A DNA stretch of 61,801 nt from Lachnospiraceae bacterium (GCA_024698345.1 JAILRH010000060.1:1-61801); one strand, 5' to 3'. Positions 27,753 through 36,562 are shown, numbered from the stretch's first letter. Made by a program: numbers and translations. The notes: generated from the sequence alone by a model not told the origin.

Positions 27753-28307
27753 TTGGCAGGTATTATCGTAGCATTTCCTAAACAGGAAGACAGTAGATCA
27801 ATTAAAAATCTTCTTATTCGAAATGGATTTAGTACCGTGGCGAGTTGTACATCGGGAGCCCAAGCCATAAGCCGTGCATATGATTTTGAAGAGGGAATAA
27901 TTATATGCGGATACAGATTGCCCGACATGAACTATGCAGAAATAATAGAGAATGTCGAGGGCAGGTTTGAGGTTTTGCTGATTGCATCAACTGAGAGATT
28001 GGCCAGAGATGAAACAGGAGTGACAGTTTCAACACTTACGATGCCAATCAAGGTCAGAGATCTTATAAACACCGTTGAGATGATGGAGAATAACATCCTA
28101 TCAAGGCGAAACAAGAAGATAAGAAAGAGTCATGAAAGAACACCGGAAGAAAAAGCCATTGTTGAACAGGCAAAGGCTGTTCTTATGGATAAGAATAATA
28201 TGTCAGAAAGTGAAGCACACAGATATATCCAAAAGAGCAGCATGGACAGTGGAAGCAATATGGTTGAAACTTCTAAGATGATATTATCGATTATGTATCG
28301 GGAATAA
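27753..28307 (+). CDS. ANTAR-domain regulator (pseudo-receiver)
   Basis: 184 residues. The N-terminal receiver-like domain (about 1-115) reads GIIICGYRLPDM where a true receiver has an Asp before x-x-M/L-P, so phosphorylation at the usual site seems impossible. The C-terminal ANTAR domain (about 125-184: EEKAIVEQAKAVLMDKNNMS ... AHRYIQKSSMDSG) binds RNA hairpins to prevent termination. Start is TTG at 27753, six bases after GGAGGT; the longer frame has no ribosome site. Position right behind glnA suggests it controls nitrogen genes. Ends at a bidirectional terminator. Confidence 0.85.
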   Translation: MAGIIVAFPKQEDSRSIKNLLIRNGFSTVASCTSGAQAISRAYDFEEGIIICGYRLPDMNYAEIIENVEGRFEVLLIASTERLARDETGVTVSTLTMPIKVRDLINTVEMMENNILSRRNKKIRKSHERTPEEKAIVEQAKAVLMDKNNMSESEAHRYIQKSSMDSGSNMVETSKMILSIMYRE

Positions 28308-28311
28308 AATT

Positions 28312-28364
28312 AAAAAAAACACGTTTTGTACTGATAAAATATCAGAACGAAACGTGCTTTTTTT
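28312..28364. terminator. Bidirectional terminator
   Basis: CACGTTTTGTACTGAT pairs with ATCAGAACGAAACGTG with one internal mismatch and a G-U pair, flanked by an A run on the left and a T run on the right. Serves the ANTAR gene and the converging PRTase gene. Confidence 0.9.
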
Positions 28365-28387
28365 GTAATAAGTTGTTGTATTATTAA

Positions 28388-29035
28388 TTACAGCAAACTG
28401 TATCCGTGACCGTTTACGATGGCTTCTATTGGATTGCCTTCTTTACAGAATGGACAGTCATGAGTCTGATAAGCCTGATAGTTAGGAATATCTTCTTCAT
28501 GGAAAAGGGCATCAATATGATATCCCTGTATAGAATCTGTATTGCTAAAGATAGCTGAAATTCCCTGAACAATTCCTCCGTAGTAAGCTATACAGTTAAG
28601 TGCTGCATTGATAGTTTTGCCGGTTGAAGTAGATGCCACAAGCAATAAAACATTTTTGCCTGTGATTTCCGGCTTGAGATTATCTCTGAAAATCATCATG
28701 CCTTCAGGACCAAACTCAGGAGTTACCACATAAATAGTTTTGTGAGCGTTTGTAGATAAAACTCCGGCTGCGGTAAGCTCTTTGGCAAGATAAGCACCAA
28801 TAACACCTGTTCCGTCCATACTTACAATTGTATCAATTGGTTTGTCCAAAAGGTTATAATATGTGGTCATTGCAACGGCTATTCTCTCTGCTTCGTTTGC
28901 ACGGGTTTTCATCGTGGTCATATCAAGATAACTGTTGACGTGAGAGTTTGGTGTTGCAAAATGTCCGTTGATTACTTTGATTGCAATTCGAGGATCTTTT
29001 GGTGAGTAGTATTTGATAATTCTGCTTTCGTCCAT
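28388..29035 (-). CDS. Phosphoribosyltransferase-fold protein (PyrE-like) with altered PRPP motif
   Basis: 215 residues with the type I PRTase layout: a PPi-loop-like segment IVSMDGTGVIGAYLAKEL and a PRPP-loop segment VLLLVASTSTGKTINAAL. In the family the second motif normally begins with two acidic residues (D/E-D) that contact the ribose hydroxyls and Mg; here those places are V-A, while the S-T-G part remains. The C-terminus has CPFCKEG, a possible metal-binding Cys pair, and ends GHGYSLL. It may be annotated as orotate phosphoribosyltransferase, but the altered motif makes me unsure. Start at 29035 set by AAAGGAG; monocistronic, facing the terminator shared with the ANTAR gene. Confidence 0.7.
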   Translation of the reverse strand: MDESRIIKYYSPKDPRIAIKVINGHFATPNSHVNSYLDMTTMKTRANEAERIAVAMTTYYNLLDKPIDTIVSMDGTGVIGAYLAKELTAAGVLSTNAHKTIYVVTPEFGPEGMMIFRDNLKPEITGKNVLLLVASTSTGKTINAALNCIAYYGGIVQGISAIFSNTDSIQGYHIDALFHEEDIPNYQAYQTHDCPFCKEGNPIEAIVNGHGYSLL

Positions 29036-29220
29036 TTTCTGTATCTCCTTTCGAGTGTCATATTTTTGAAGCCTCTCGGCTTTCCTGATGTGAAAACATG
29101 TCAAGAACTGCTATTCTAAAAATTAAACCGAGACTACATTTAAACATATATATATAATACCACATACAAGATGATATTTATACAATTTTCATATAAACAA
29201 TTACAATTTTTGTAATTAGT

Positions 29221-29260
29221 CAGTCTTTCAGAAATGCCAGCTCGAATCCGCAGATGAATC
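29221..29260 (-). repeat. Partial copy of the 160-bp dispersed element
   Basis: 35 of 40 bases match the reverse complement of 10947-10986 (core CCAGCTCGAAT). A further arm-like match, GTAACTATTCA, lies at 29456-29466 in the leader of the next gene. Both lie in the 483-base gap 29036-29518, otherwise AT-rich. Confidence 0.6.
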
Positions 29261-29397
29261 ACCACTTTTTTCAATAAAAACTGTTCAATAAAATAAAAAT
29301 GTGCACAAAAAATGTACGGGCAATGGAATAATATCGTTTAAAAGCAATAATTTCTTTGTATATTCTTTATAAAAAAGGCTAAAAACAGTACAAAAAA

Positions 29398-29426
29398 TTG
29401 ACGCTAAAATGCAAAAACTATATCAT
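29398..29426 (+). promoter_or_regulatory. Promoter for the beta-helix/GH18 gene
   Basis: TTGACG, 17-base spacer, TATCAT. The same TTGACG hexamer and spacing precede the other GH18 gene (12966). The leader contains two hairpins, TTGATC-G-GATCAA and AACCGG-aaaaaa-CCGGTT, before GGAGGT. Confidence 0.65.
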
Positions 29427-29518
29427 TTTAGGTGAAAAATTGATCGGATCAAAAGGTAACTATTCAACCGGAAAAAACCGGTTTGGATATATGTCAAAGT
29501 AAATATGGAGGTTTAAAA

Positions 29519-32500
29519 ATGATTAAAAAAGTAATGTCTTTGGTATTATCAGGAGCGATGATAATAGCTATGTTACCTGGAGGCATGCCGCTTACAAAAG
29601 CATCAGATGTAAAAGCGGCAACAACATGGAGAAGTGCTTTGTATCCTGAAAACTGGACACCGGGATACAAGAACAGTGCGGGACAGTTCTTACATGATTT
29701 TTCATATGCGGGATATGAAAAAGGTGAGAAGGAATTGCCTACAACAATGAGTGGAGCTTATGCAGATGTTACTCAGTATGGAGCGGACAAAACAGGAGCA
29801 ACAGATGCAACAGCAGCTATTCAGAGTGCAATCAATGCAGTTCAGAATGCGGGAGGAGGAACTGTATATCTTCCGGAGGGAACTTACAAAGTAAAGACTG
29901 CGGGAGAGAATACAGCTGCACTTAAAATTACAGGAAGCAACATTCTCTTTAAAGGAGCAGGTGTTGGAAAGACATTTATCAGATGTTACGCGGAGAATAT
30001 GAGATACAGTCAGATAATTAATGTATCTCCAAGTGGTGGAACCTGGGATAGTTCAGATGACGGGAAAACATATTATCTCTCAAAAGATATTCCAAACACA
30101 CCAACAACTACAATCAGTCTCAATGATGTGGGAACTCTCAAGGCAGGGGACTGGGTTATCATAAGAAGTGACAGGACGCAAAGTTGGATTGACGAGCATA
30201 GCATGGGCGGATTCTGGTATGCCAGTGTTAATCCTACTACAATGGGAACTACTTTCTACAGACAGATTAAATCAGTTAACTCTTCCAATAAGACAATTGA
30301 AATAGATGTTCCTACAAGATATTGGATGAAGACAAGAGATAATGCAAGAGTTTATAAAGTAACTCCAAAGCAGAAGAATGTTGGTCTCATGGATTTCTCT
30401 ATTGGAAATAAAATGAACAGCAAGACAAACGGCTGGGGTGAAGAAGATTACAAGACAAGCGGAACAGGTGCTTATGAAGCAAACAACGCTTTCCTTATTA
30501 AATTTGCATTAAACATCAACTGTTTTGCAAAAAATATATCAACATATCAGGCAGGGAATTCAAGTCTTATTCACATGACATCAAACGGACTTGATATTAA
30601 TAAGACAAGAAATCTTACAATTGAAAATTGTGATTTCAGTCATCCACAGTATGAAGGCGGTGGCGGTAACGGTTATGGAATGAACATATGCGGACAGGAA
30701 ACACTCATCAAGAATTGTTCGTCAACAAGTGCAAGACACAGCTTCTCATTCAAGTATGCGTATGCAAACGGAAATGTTATCTATCATTACACATCAACAG
30801 ATCCAAAATACGGAAGTGATTTCCATATGTATTTAAGTATGTCTAACCTTATCGACAATGAGGAATTGAACGGTGACTTTGTTGAAACAAATGTAAGACC
30901 ATACGGTGGTACAGCAGGAAACAGACACGGTTACACATCAACTCAGACAGTATTCTGGAATACACTTGGAAACAGATATAAATCAGGCAACAGCTACATT
31001 ATTGATTCAAGACAGTACGGATATGGATATATTATCGGAACAAGAGGTGCGGCAACAGCTGTTAAAACTACCCCGACAGTTATGTCATCTCAGTATGGTA
31101 CTGTAGATACAGCACCTGAAGATTATAAGGAAGGAATAGGAACAGCAGATTCACTTTATCCGCAGTCACTTTATTATGATCAGCTTGCAAAGAGACTCGC
31201 AAGAGAGTCAGGAAATGATGAGAATTCAGGAAATATAGGAAATACAGGAAATACAGGAAATACAGGAAATACAGGGAATTCACAGACAAATTATACAGCA
31301 AAGGCAATTCCCGGAACAATTAATGCAACAGATTATTACAGCGCATCAAGTGAGATAACATCAAATCAGACAGATGCAGGAGTTAAATATGTAGGAAACC
31401 TTGTGGCTAATTCTACATTAGAATACAAGGTAAATGCAGCTAAAGCCGGTTACTATAGCATAGTTGCAAAAGCAGTATCGGGAAATAACAACCAGTCAAG
31501 AACCATCACATATTATGTTGACGGTACGGAAGCAGGAAAGGTTGATGTAATTAATAAGACAGACTGGTTTGATTTCCAGAATCTTAAGACATCAATCAAC
31601 ATTCCAAGCGCAGGTGAACACACACTTAAACTTGTGACATCAGGAAGCGTAAATATTTCTGATTTGATATTTAAAAATGCGGAAGATGAAGCAACAACAA
31701 TACCTGTTGTTACAAACGTTGAAGCAGGAAGAAGAGTAGTGGGATATCTTCCATCGTACAGAACAGGAAATATTGATCAGATTGATTACTCTGCCCTTAC
31801 TCATCTTTGTCTTGCATTTATGACATATTCAAACGGAACAGCAAATTTACAGTTCTCTGAAAATGATGTAAACAGAATTTTGACCAAGTGTAGAGCAAAC
31901 AATGTAAAAGTGTTAGTTGCCCTTGGAGGCGGTGGCGGATTCAACACATCTGACGGACCGCTTAATACCGCTGAAAAGAGAGAGGCACTTGCAAATCAGA
32001 TAATGAATGTTGTAAACAAATACAACCTTGACGGAGTAGATATTGATATAGAGGTAACAGACAGTAATGTATGGAATAACTTTGAGGCGTTCTGTTCACT
32101 TATGTCATCAAAACTTAAACCAAACGGAAAACTCTTTACAATGGCAGTTTCTTCATGGTTTACAGATCCTATTCCAAAGAATGCTTATACATATTTTGAT
32201 TTCTTAAATCTCATGACATACGATGAAAACTTTGGTGATGGTCCCGTTGCATCTATGAGCATGGTTAACAATATGATTTCTTATTATAGAAATAAGGGAA
32301 TTAGTGATGACAAAATGGTAATCGGAGTTCCTTTCTACGGATATGGAAGTGGAGCAAAGGATTACACATATGCACAGATTCTTGCAATGGATTCTGCAAA
32401 CAGCACAAGAGATACATACAACGGAATCTATTACAACGGTGCAACAACAATCAAGAGTAAAGCAGAGTTCAGCCAGAACTACGGCGGAACAATGATATGG

Positions 32501-33670
32501 GAACTTGGTCAGGATGTATTTGATGACAGATCATTACTTAAAGTTATCAAAGATGTTATGGCTACAGGAAATAATGGCGGAACAACTGAGGCTACAGTTA
32601 CAAATGTACCCGGAACAGTTGCAATTGATTCATACTTTGACAAGTCATCAGTCATAACATTTACTACAGAAAACGGAATTAAATATGCAGGAAATTTAAA
32701 TAACAATACATACCTTACATACTACATCAGAGTACCTGAAGCAGGGGAATACAACTTCAATCTGGGTCTTGCAGCAGGTGATGCACAGTGGAATGCAAAG
32801 AATGTAACGGTTAAGATAAATGATAACAGTGTTGCAACAATTCCTGTTGTGGGAAGCAGTTCATGGACAACATTTATTCCACACAGTGCTTCGTTCAATT
32901 TCAAAGAGGCAGGGGTTTACAAAGTAACAATCGTAACAGAAGGCGGCGCATGTAACATGACAGACTTCACTGTTACAAAGAAGGGAACAGAAACACCAAC
33001 GGAAGCGCCAACAGAAACACCAACAGAAGCACCAACAGAAGCACCAACAGAAGCACCAACGGAAGCACCAACGGAAGCACCAACAGAAGCACCAACAGAA
33101 GCACCAACAGAAACACCAACGGAAGCTCCTACAGAAACTCCAACAGAAGTTTCAAATGAAGTGTCAGCAGTAATTAAAGGATTCCAGCTCAATCCTGTAT
33201 CTGAAGGATTCAGAACAGTTTATTATATCAACAATTATGAAGGCAATGCAGTTGAGGCAGGACTTATTTACGGATTGTCAAACTACATAACAGATGCAGA
33301 CATGGTAGTTGGAAGCAATAGTGATTCAGTATTCTCATACAAAGCAACAAGTAAGGGCGCTGCAAAATACAATTACGGCACACCTGCAAACTCTTCAGCA
33401 TTTGTAATGACAATGGAATACGGAAAAATATCAAAGTCATTCTTAAATGAACAAATGAGTGTCAGAGCATACGTAAAATTAAACGATGGAACATATAAAT
33501 ACAGTGAAATCAAAAAAGCAAGTGTATATTCTGTAGCAGACAGTTTATATACAAGAAAAATGATGACATCAGAAGCTCATCATGATTATCTTTACAACAA
33601 CATTTTGAAAGTAGTTAATCCAACTTATGAGAAGGTAGAGTACGGATGGAGTGTTGTAGTAAATCCATAG
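29519..33670 (+). CDS. Large secreted protein: pectate-lyase-like beta-helix fused to GH18
   Basis: 1383 residues, exported (signal peptide about 1-35). A right-handed beta-helix of the pectate-lyase-3 / GH28-like type spans about 75-540, opening YADVTQYGADKTGATDATAA with AGGGTVYLPEGTYKV. A short NTG repeat linker and a CBM6/35-like domain (about 590-720) follow. The GH18 barrel is about 735-1015 with catalytic DGVDIDIE (Glu near 845). Then a second CBM-like domain (1025-1150), a TEAP/TETP linker (about 1155-1210) and the C-terminal domain shared with the protein at 13113 (about 1220-1383). Predicted to bind and cut complex surface or plant glycans; the beta-helix activity is unproven. GGAGGT sets the start at 29519. 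Confidence 0.85.
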   Translation: MIKKVMSLVLSGAMIIAMLPGGMPLTKASDVKAATTWRSALYPENWTPGYKNSAGQFLHDFSYAGYEKGEKELPTTMSGAYADVTQYGADKTGATDATAAIQSAINAVQNAGGGTVYLPEGTYKVKTAGENTAALKITGSNILFKGAGVGKTFIRCYAENMRYSQIINVSPSGGTWDSSDDGKTYYLSKDIPNTPTTTISLNDVGTLKAGDWVIIRSDRTQSWIDEHSMGGFWYASVNPTTMGTTFYRQIKSVNSSNKTIEIDVPTRYWMKTRDNARVYKVTPKQKNVGLMDFSIGNKMNSKTNGWGEEDYKTSGTGAYEANNAFLIKFALNINCFAKNISTYQAGNSSLIHMTSNGLDINKTRNLTIENCDFSHPQYEGGGGNGYGMNICGQETLIKNCSSTSARHSFSFKYAYANGNVIYHYTSTDPKYGSDFHMYLSMSNLIDNEELNGDFVETNVRPYGGTAGNRHGYTSTQTVFWNTLGNRYKSGNSYIIDSRQYGYGYIIGTRGAATAVKTTPTVMSSQYGTVDTAPEDYKEGIGTADSLYPQSLYYDQLAKRLARESGNDENSGNIGNTGNTGNTGNTGNSQTNYTAKAIPGTINATDYYSASSEITSNQTDAGVKYVGNLVANSTLEYKVNAAKAGYYSIVAKAVSGNNNQSRTITYYVDGTEAGKVDVINKTDWFDFQNLKTSINIPSAGEHTLKLVTSGSVNISDLIFKNAEDEATTIPVVTNVEAGRRVVGYLPSYRTGNIDQIDYSALTHLCLAFMTYSNGTANLQFSENDVNRILTKCRANNVKVLVALGGGGGFNTSDGPLNTAEKREALANQIMNVVNKYNLDGVDIDIEVTDSNVWNNFEAFCSLMSSKLKPNGKLFTMAVSSWFTDPIPKNAYTYFDFLNLMTYDENFGDGPVASMSMVNNMISYYRNKGISDDKMVIGVPFYGYGSGAKDYTYAQILAMDSANSTRDTYNGIYYNGATTIKSKAEFSQNYGGTMIWELGQDVFDDRSLLKVIKDVMATGNNGGTTEATVTNVPGTVAIDSYFDKSSVITFTTENGIKYAGNLNNNTYLTYYIRVPEAGEYNFNLGLAAGDAQWNAKNVTVKINDNSVATIPVVGSSSWTTFIPHSASFNFKEAGVYKVTIVTEGGACNMTDFTVTKKGTETPTEAPTETPTEAPTEAPTEAPTEAPTEAPTEAPTEAPTETPTEAPTETPTEVSNEVSAVIKGFQLNPVSEGFRTVYYINNYEGNAVEAGLIYGLSNYITDADMVVGSNSDSVFSYKATSKGAAKYNYGTPANSSAFVMTMEYGKISKSFLNEQMSVRAYVKLNDGTYKYSEIKKASVYSVADSLYTRKMMTSEAHHDYLYNNILKVVNPTYEKVEYGWSVVVNP

Positions 33671-33712
33671 TGAGAATGTAGCAGTAAATCCATGGAAGTT
33701 ATTAATCCATGG
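33656..33712 (+). repeat. Echo of the terminal codons downstream of the stop
   Basis: The gene ends GTAGTAAATCCATAG. Similar strings follow: GCAGTAAATCCATGG at 33681 and ATTAATCCATGGG at 33701. Spacing is irregular (25 and 17 bases). Confidence 0.5.
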
Positions 33713-33760
33713 GAGGGAACTATCTCATGAATTCAAGGGGAAGAGAATTTGTGAGAAATG

Positions 33761-33787
33761 CCACATCGAAGTGACAATTCGATGTGG
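33761..33787. other. Perfect 10-bp hairpin
   Basis: CCACATCGAA, seven-base loop, TTCGATGTGG. No T-tract on either side, so not a simple terminator. Lies in the 847-base gap 33671-34517 together with a terminator, a 20-bp repeat and the 64-bp array. Confidence 0.5.
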
Positions 33788-33830
33788 AAGGAATTTGAGA
33801 AAATTCTAGGATGGAGCAAAACGACAGCAG

Positions 33831-33860
33831 GGCACCGGAGTAATTCCGGTGCCTTGTTGT
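33831..33860 (+). terminator. Probable terminator after the beta-helix/GH18 gene
   Basis: GGCACCGGA / TTCCGGTGCC stem with a short loop. The following tract is TTGTTGTTGTT, weaker than usual. Confidence 0.65.
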
Positions 33861-33870
33861 TGTTATAAAT

Positions 33871-33970
33871 GTTGTCGTCATAGTAGGATTGTTGAAGTTA
33901 AAGAGGGCTTGTTGAAGTTAAAGAGGGCTTGTTGCTGTTAAAGTAGGCTTATTGAAGTTATTGCTGCTGC
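33871..33970 (+). repeat. 20-bp tandem repeat
   Basis: Units of GTTGAAGTTAAAGAGGGCTT start at 33891 and 33911 (identical), with diverged units before (33871) and after (33931, 33951). No reading frame is kept, since 20 is not a multiple of three and stops occur. Confidence 0.8.
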
Positions 33971-34024
33971 TGATATTATTACTCATAATTAGAATTGTTC
34001 AGTTTTGAACTGTGAGTTCCTATA

Positions 34025-34330
34025 TTTCTTATGACTGGCATCCCGTATAGAAAAAAATCAAATCGAGATGTAAGGAGTTTCAACAAGATTTTATATGTCT
34101 GGCATCCCGTATTGAAAAAAATCAAATCGAGATGTAAGGAGTTTAAACAAGATTTCTTATGCCTGGCATCCCATATTGAGAAAAATCAAATTGAGATGTA
34201 AGGAGTTTAAACAAGATTTCTTATGACTGGCATCCCGTATAGAAAAAAATCAAATCGAGATGTAAGAAATTTAAAATTGATTTTTAAAAGCTTACATCCC
34301 CTTTGAAAAAAACTTCATACGAGATGCCGA
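34025..34330. repeat. 64-bp tandem repeat array A
   Basis: CTGGCATCCC begins at 34035, 34099, 34163 and 34227, exactly 64 bases apart; a diverged end unit (CTTACATCCC) begins at 34291, still on the 64-base period. Each unit also holds ATCAAATCGAGATGTAAG. In the last interval GATGTAAG and CTTACATC are inverted to each other and could pair. There are no unique spacers, so this is not CRISPR. The same repeat family forms array B at 50461-50980. Confidence 0.85.
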
Positions 34331-34517
34331 GCCTAACTTTTCTCTTCTTTTCTCTTTTCTCTTCCAAAACTTATAATGTTTTCAAATAAACAATCTATAT
34401 GGTACAATTTGTTATTGAAAAATATAATAATGGAAGCTCATCATTTGAAAATGAACACAAATTTTCTTGGAATGCATTTTTGATGATAAGTTACTTCTTC
34501 AAAAGGAGGATGTTCAT

Positions 34518-35501
34518 ATGCCAAGTAAAGAAGCAATTGAAATAAATGAAATGTTCAAAAGTTTTCAAACTGGAAACAATAAAAGCGATGCTACAAACAA
34601 CAGCAACGACACAAACAGAAGTGGAAATGCAAGCAAAAGCGATGCCACAAATATCAGCGACCAGCCGGGATATATTAAGGAGAGAGAGGAAGGAAAGAAA
34701 AGACCTAAGCCTCCGCTTCCTGAAAATGTGACATTGAAAGAAATGAAACTGGCAGGGCAAGATGCGGAACTTATAGAAAAGTCTGGAAATGAAGGACCTC
34801 TTGTAATGTATATTCACGGAGGAGGATTCAAGACCGGAGCAGCTGCGGAGAGAAGAGAAATTACATTTGAGATTGTTGATAAGTATGGCAGCAATGTAAT
34901 TGCAATTAATTACAGATTGGCGCCTGAGAATAAGTGGCCGGCGCAACTTGAAGATTGTGTTATGGCATACAAAGAAATTCTTGATTTGGGATATGATGCG
35001 AACAAAGTTGTAATTGCAGGGGAAAGTGCCGGCGGAACGCTAACGCTTGGAACTATACTGTATCTGAAGGATCATGGTATAAAGCTTCCTATGGCAGCAG
35101 TTGCATATTCGGCGGCAACTAATAATAACAGCCATTTTGATTCTCATACGGCAAATGCAGAAACGGATTATATGCTTGGATATGCCATCGCTTCGACAGA
35201 GAAACAGGAGGCATTGTTTAACAGCTTGGAGGAGGCTAAGGTTCAGACTCAAAGCCCATACATATCACCGTACTTTGGAGATTTCGCGGGTATTTGTCCT
35301 ATATTCCTCGCAGTTTCAGATATAGAAGCGTTGTATGACGACTCGGTTAAAATACATGAGAAACTATTGGAAGCGGGAGTTAAAACAGAATTATATATCG
35401 GACATGAACTAATACATGCATATCCGATTTTTGTTCATCTTCCTGAAGCAAGAGAGACTATCAAAAAGACTTTTGAGTTTATCAATTCAATTCGAAATTG
35501 A
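34518..35501 (+). CDS. Alpha/beta hydrolase, HSL-type esterase
   Basis: Carboxylesterase/lipase-like cytoplasmic enzyme, 327 residues. The oxyanion motif HGGGF, nucleophile GESAGGT, an Asp in SDIEALYDD and a His in GHELIHAYPIF give the full hormone-sensitive-lipase triad. The N-terminal 60 residues are low complexity and contain a duplicated KSDATN segment, unusual for the family and probably a disordered extension. AAAGGAGG precedes the ATG at 34518; the frame runs back to 34467 without a ribosome site. It stands just after repeat array A. Natural substrate unknown. Confidence 0.88.
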   Translation: MPSKEAIEINEMFKSFQTGNNKSDATNNSNDTNRSGNASKSDATNISDQPGYIKEREEGKKRPKPPLPENVTLKEMKLAGQDAELIEKSGNEGPLVMYIHGGGFKTGAAAERREITFEIVDKYGSNVIAINYRLAPENKWPAQLEDCVMAYKEILDLGYDANKVVIAGESAGGTLTLGTILYLKDHGIKLPMAAVAYSAATNNNSHFDSHTANAETDYMLGYAIASTEKQEALFNSLEEAKVQTQSPYISPYFGDFAGICPIFLAVSDIEALYDDSVKIHEKLLEAGVKTELYIGHELIHAYPIFVHLPEARETIKKTFEFINSIRN

Positions 35502-35541
35502 TGAGGGCCTCATTAATATACGCGTTTGGTATAACATCAAA

Positions 35542-35562
35542 CACGCAACAGCGTGTTGCGTG
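35542..35562. terminator. Inverted repeat, possible terminator
   Basis: CACGCAAC / GTTGCGTG with a five-base loop, 41 bases after the esterase stop. The tail (CTATTTCTGG) is poor in T, so the role is uncertain. Confidence 0.35.
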
Positions 35563-35633
35563 CTATTTCTGGTTCGTAAGGGTATAATTCAGATAGGGAT
35601 GTTTATGAATTTCGAACAGAATAGGAGGTTGCT

Positions 35634-36398
35634 ATGGAAACAAAAGATGTATTGTTAGAACTTCGAACAAGGAATGGAATGTCACAGGATGAACTGGCAG
35701 AGAAGGCATTTGTGACAAGACAGGCGGTATCGCGGTGGGAAAACGGCGAGACGGTGCCGAATACGGAGACTTTGAAAATATTGTCAAAGATATTTAATGT
35801 TTCAATTAATACGTTGCTGGGAGCGCCAAGACAATTGATTTGTCAGTGTTGTGGAATGCCTTTGGAGGACACCATAATAAGCAAAGAACGAGATGGCGCT
35901 TTTAACGAGGATTATTGCCAATGGTGTTACGCAGATGGGACATATATGTACAGCAATATGGATGACTTGATTGAAGTGTGCGTGAAAAATATGGTAAATG
36001 AAAACTGTACAGAAGAGCAGGCACGAGCGTATCTGAAGGAGACATTGCCAAAACTGAATTATTGGAAGAAATATCAGGAACTAAGTGACGATGGTCAGTT
36101 TGAAGCATTCAAGAAGCAACTGATTGATGAAATTAACGAGCTTCAGGTGGAAGGAATGCCTAAAGTAGAAAGTTTGAATGCACTTGTTGGAAGATTTGTG
36201 AATCTGGAGTATCGGCTTCCAAATGGAACACAGGTAAAATTCCTGGATGATCAAACCACTTATTTGGGCAATCAGTTGGAATCGGAATTCGGAGGTGAAC
36301 GCTGTTTTGGAGTGCTTGCAAATATGGATTTCATATTGGTTTGTACTTATGAAGCAGAGGGAGAAAATCCTGAACTTGTCGTGTATAAGAAGCGATGA
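35634..36398 (+). CDS. XRE-family regulator with zinc ribbon
   Basis: 254 residues. An N-terminal helix-turn-helix of the Cro/cI type (about 5-62: GMSQDELAEKAFVTRQAVSR, then WENGETVPNTETL) is followed by a putative zinc ribbon (about 67-110) with CQCCG and CQWCYADG, i.e. two CxxC pairs. The C-terminal part (about 160-254) is not recognised; it may bind a ligand. AGGAGG lies six bases before the ATG. Monocistronic; target genes unknown, possibly its neighbours. Confidence 0.85.
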   Translation: METKDVLLELRTRNGMSQDELAEKAFVTRQAVSRWENGETVPNTETLKILSKIFNVSINTLLGAPRQLICQCCGMPLEDTIISKERDGAFNEDYCQWCYADGTYMYSNMDDLIEVCVKNMVNENCTEEQARAYLKETLPKLNYWKKYQELSDDGQFEAFKKQLIDEINELQVEGMPKVESLNALVGRFVNLEYRLPNGTQVKFLDDQTTYLGNQLESEFGGERCFGVLANMDFILVCTYEAEGENPELVVYKKR

Positions 36399-36562
36399 TT
36401 ACAATAATCTCAAATTGATAAGTTGCAATAAAAATGCAATTCATTACGTTTATTATGTATAGAAAAAAAGAGAGTGTTCTTTAAGCAACTTAAATTGAAA
36501 ACAAATAGTAAATGATAACAAAGGATTATTGGTAAAACTTAATTATGGTGAGGAATTGAATT

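Noticed and set aside
34025-34330. CRISPR array
   Set aside because: Repeats abut with no unique spacers, the units diverge gradually along their whole length, and no cas genes are nearby. The same holds for 50461-50980.
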